Shown in pieces: positions 21,983 to 22,763 of a DNA stretch of 22,763 bases. The stretch covers positions 1-22,763 of the forward strand of contig CAZALT010000041.1 of assembly GCA_964485515.1 (NCBI GenBank), in the 5' to 3' direction. The notes under the pieces are model-generated. The model saw nothing but the letters and a program-made list of their open reading frames with translations, did not search any database and was not told the origin of the DNA. Within the stretch, counting starts at the first letter, position 1. Each line of letters opens with the position of its first letter. Origin of the DNA: CAZALT01 sp964485515. GTDB lineage: Bacteria; Actinomycetota; Acidimicrobiia; Acidimicrobiales; Acidimicrobilacustridaceae. The translations under genes and the position numbers were made by a program.

Positions 21983-22763
21983 CGGAGATCTCCTTGCTCG
22001 AGCGCTCCGGTGGAGGCCGAGGCGGAACGGGTGGTCGGTTCGTCGGATGGGCGGAACAGGCGGGCGACGATCTTGCGGAGCTCCTCGGCCCAGATCACGG
22101 TGGTGGCCACCGCGACGCAGATTCCCCACTGCGACAGCGTCAGGCCGGTGGTCTCGAACAGGCTCTGAGCCGGCCCCCACTGGGTGACCAGGACCTGGAG
22201 CGCGAGGACGCTGCCCAGCGACACCCACAGGATGCGGTTGGTGAAGGCGTAGCGGGTGAACACCGTGCCGGCCTCGCGACGGGCGTTGAACGAGTTGAAC
22301 AACTGGTAGATCACGAAGAGGGCGAAGGCCATCGTGAGCGCCACCTCGGCGCCCCACTCGTCCTCGGCGAAGAAGTAGACCCCGAGCGTGCCCGCGGCCA
22401 TGACGAGGCCCACGTAGACGAGGCGCGCCACCCGAGAGACGGGAAGGATCGACGCGTCGGTCGGCCGGGGCGCGCGCTGCATGACGCCACGCTCGGGCGG
22501 ATCGACACCGAGGCTCATGGCGGGTGGGCCGTCGGCGATGATGTTCACCCACAGGAGCTGGATCGGCGTGAACAGCGTCGGCCTGCCCAGCAGGCTGGCG
22601 ATGAGCACCGTCGAGATCGCCGCCAGGTTCGTCGACAGCTGGAAGCGGACGAACTTCACGATGTTGTCGTAGATCGTCCGTCCCTCCTCCACCGCGTTGA
22701 CGATCGTGGCGAAGTTGTCGTCGGCCAGGACCATGTCGCCGGCTTCCTTGGTGACCTCGGTTC
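21979..22763 (-). CDS. P2-type cation-transporting ATPase, C-terminal part (runs off the right edge)
   Basis: The last 260 residues of a P-type ATPase are present; the start lies beyond the window. TEVTKEAGDMVLADDNFATIVNAVEEGR is the conserved hinge after the phosphorylation domain in Ca2+-ATPase-like (P2) pumps. Helix M5 (FVRFQLSTNLAAISTVL) has the site-II Asn but Ala where the SERCA site-I Glu771 would be. M6 reads LWVNIIADGPPAMSLG, with Asn and Asp of the ion site and Ala in place of Thr799. This is closer to one-ion PMCA-type pumps than to two-ion SERCA. Four further helices of the cation ATPase C-terminal domain follow. A Ca2+ or related divalent cation is likely but not proven. It is translationally coupled to the PGPGW gene. 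Confidence 0.88.
   Translation of the reverse strand, partial: TEVTKEAGDMVLADDNFATIVNAVEEGRTIYDNIVKFVRFQLSTNLAAISTVLIASLLGRPTLFTPIQLLWVNIIADGPPAMSLGVDPPERGVMQRAPRPTDASILPVSRVARLVYVGLVMAAGTLGVYFFAEDEWGAEVALTMAFALFVIYQLFNSFNARREAGTVFTRYAFTNRILWVSLGSVLALQVLVTQWGPAQSLFETTGLTLSQWGICVAVATTVIWAEELRKIVARLFRPSDEPTTRSASASTGALEQGDLR

Noticed and set aside
1..22763. tRNA, rRNA, insertion sequences, prophage or toxin-antitoxin loci
   Set aside because: I looked on both strands and saw no cloverleaf with a conserved T-arm, no transposase or integrase motif, and no terminal inverted repeats with target duplications. This is a reading by eye, not a covariance or profile search.

Overview
The window is GC-rich, with third codon positions almost always G or C, GTG starts and many ATGA/GTGA overlaps. 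It encodes an F420/deazaflavin-dependent nitroreductase-family protein, WHG-type TetR and LAL-type LuxR regulators, and several genes with no Shine-Dalgarno sequence. This points to an Actinomycetota chromosome. An acidimicrobial lineage (Ilumatobacter/Iamia-like) is my best guess, but it is inference. I see no insertion sequence, phage, integrase, tRNA, rRNA or CRISPR, so this looks like ordinary chromosome.

Region 1 (1-6.4 kb) is catabolic and detoxifying. It holds a crotonase-family enoyl-CoA hydratase, a small membrane protein with a C2H2-like zinc finger, and a large secreted lipoprotein alpha/beta-hydrolase. An overlapping pair follows, glutathione peroxidase then epoxide hydrolase. Last is a TetR regulator divergent from a DUF385/F420-type nitroreductase-family gene, with two near-identical palindromes between them as candidate TetR operators.

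Region 2 (6.4-9.2 kb) is nitrogen uptake: amt then glnK (P-II) on the minus strand, ending in a long hairpin. Divergent from amt is an OmpR/PhoB-type winged-helix regulator with a degenerate receiver. The spacer carries phased AC-n9-AC motifs resembling GlnR boxes.

Region 3 (9.2-15.5 kb) is a complete seven-gene mrpABCDEFG operon for a multisubunit Na+(K+)/H+ antiporter. It is tightly coupled, with most genes overlapping by 4-8 bases. A pentanucleotide tandem repeat sits at its 3' end against a convergent lipoprotein gene.

Region 4 (15.6-22.8 kb) holds that lipoprotein, a divergent LAL-family LuxR ATPase regulator behind an unusual histidine-rich short ORF, an SRPBCC protein and a divergent MarR regulator. 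The MarR gene overlaps an MFS exporter gene. Finally, a PGPGW membrane protein gene is coupled to the 3' part of a P2-type cation ATPase gene that runs off the right edge; the MFS and PGPGW genes overlap tail to tail.

The most interesting signals are regulatory: three genes with a -10-like hexamer exactly six bases before the ATG (leaderless promoters), the paired TetR operators, the GlnR-like box with its neighbouring orphan regulator, and the His-rich upstream ORF. I did not find a convincing new multi-gene system.
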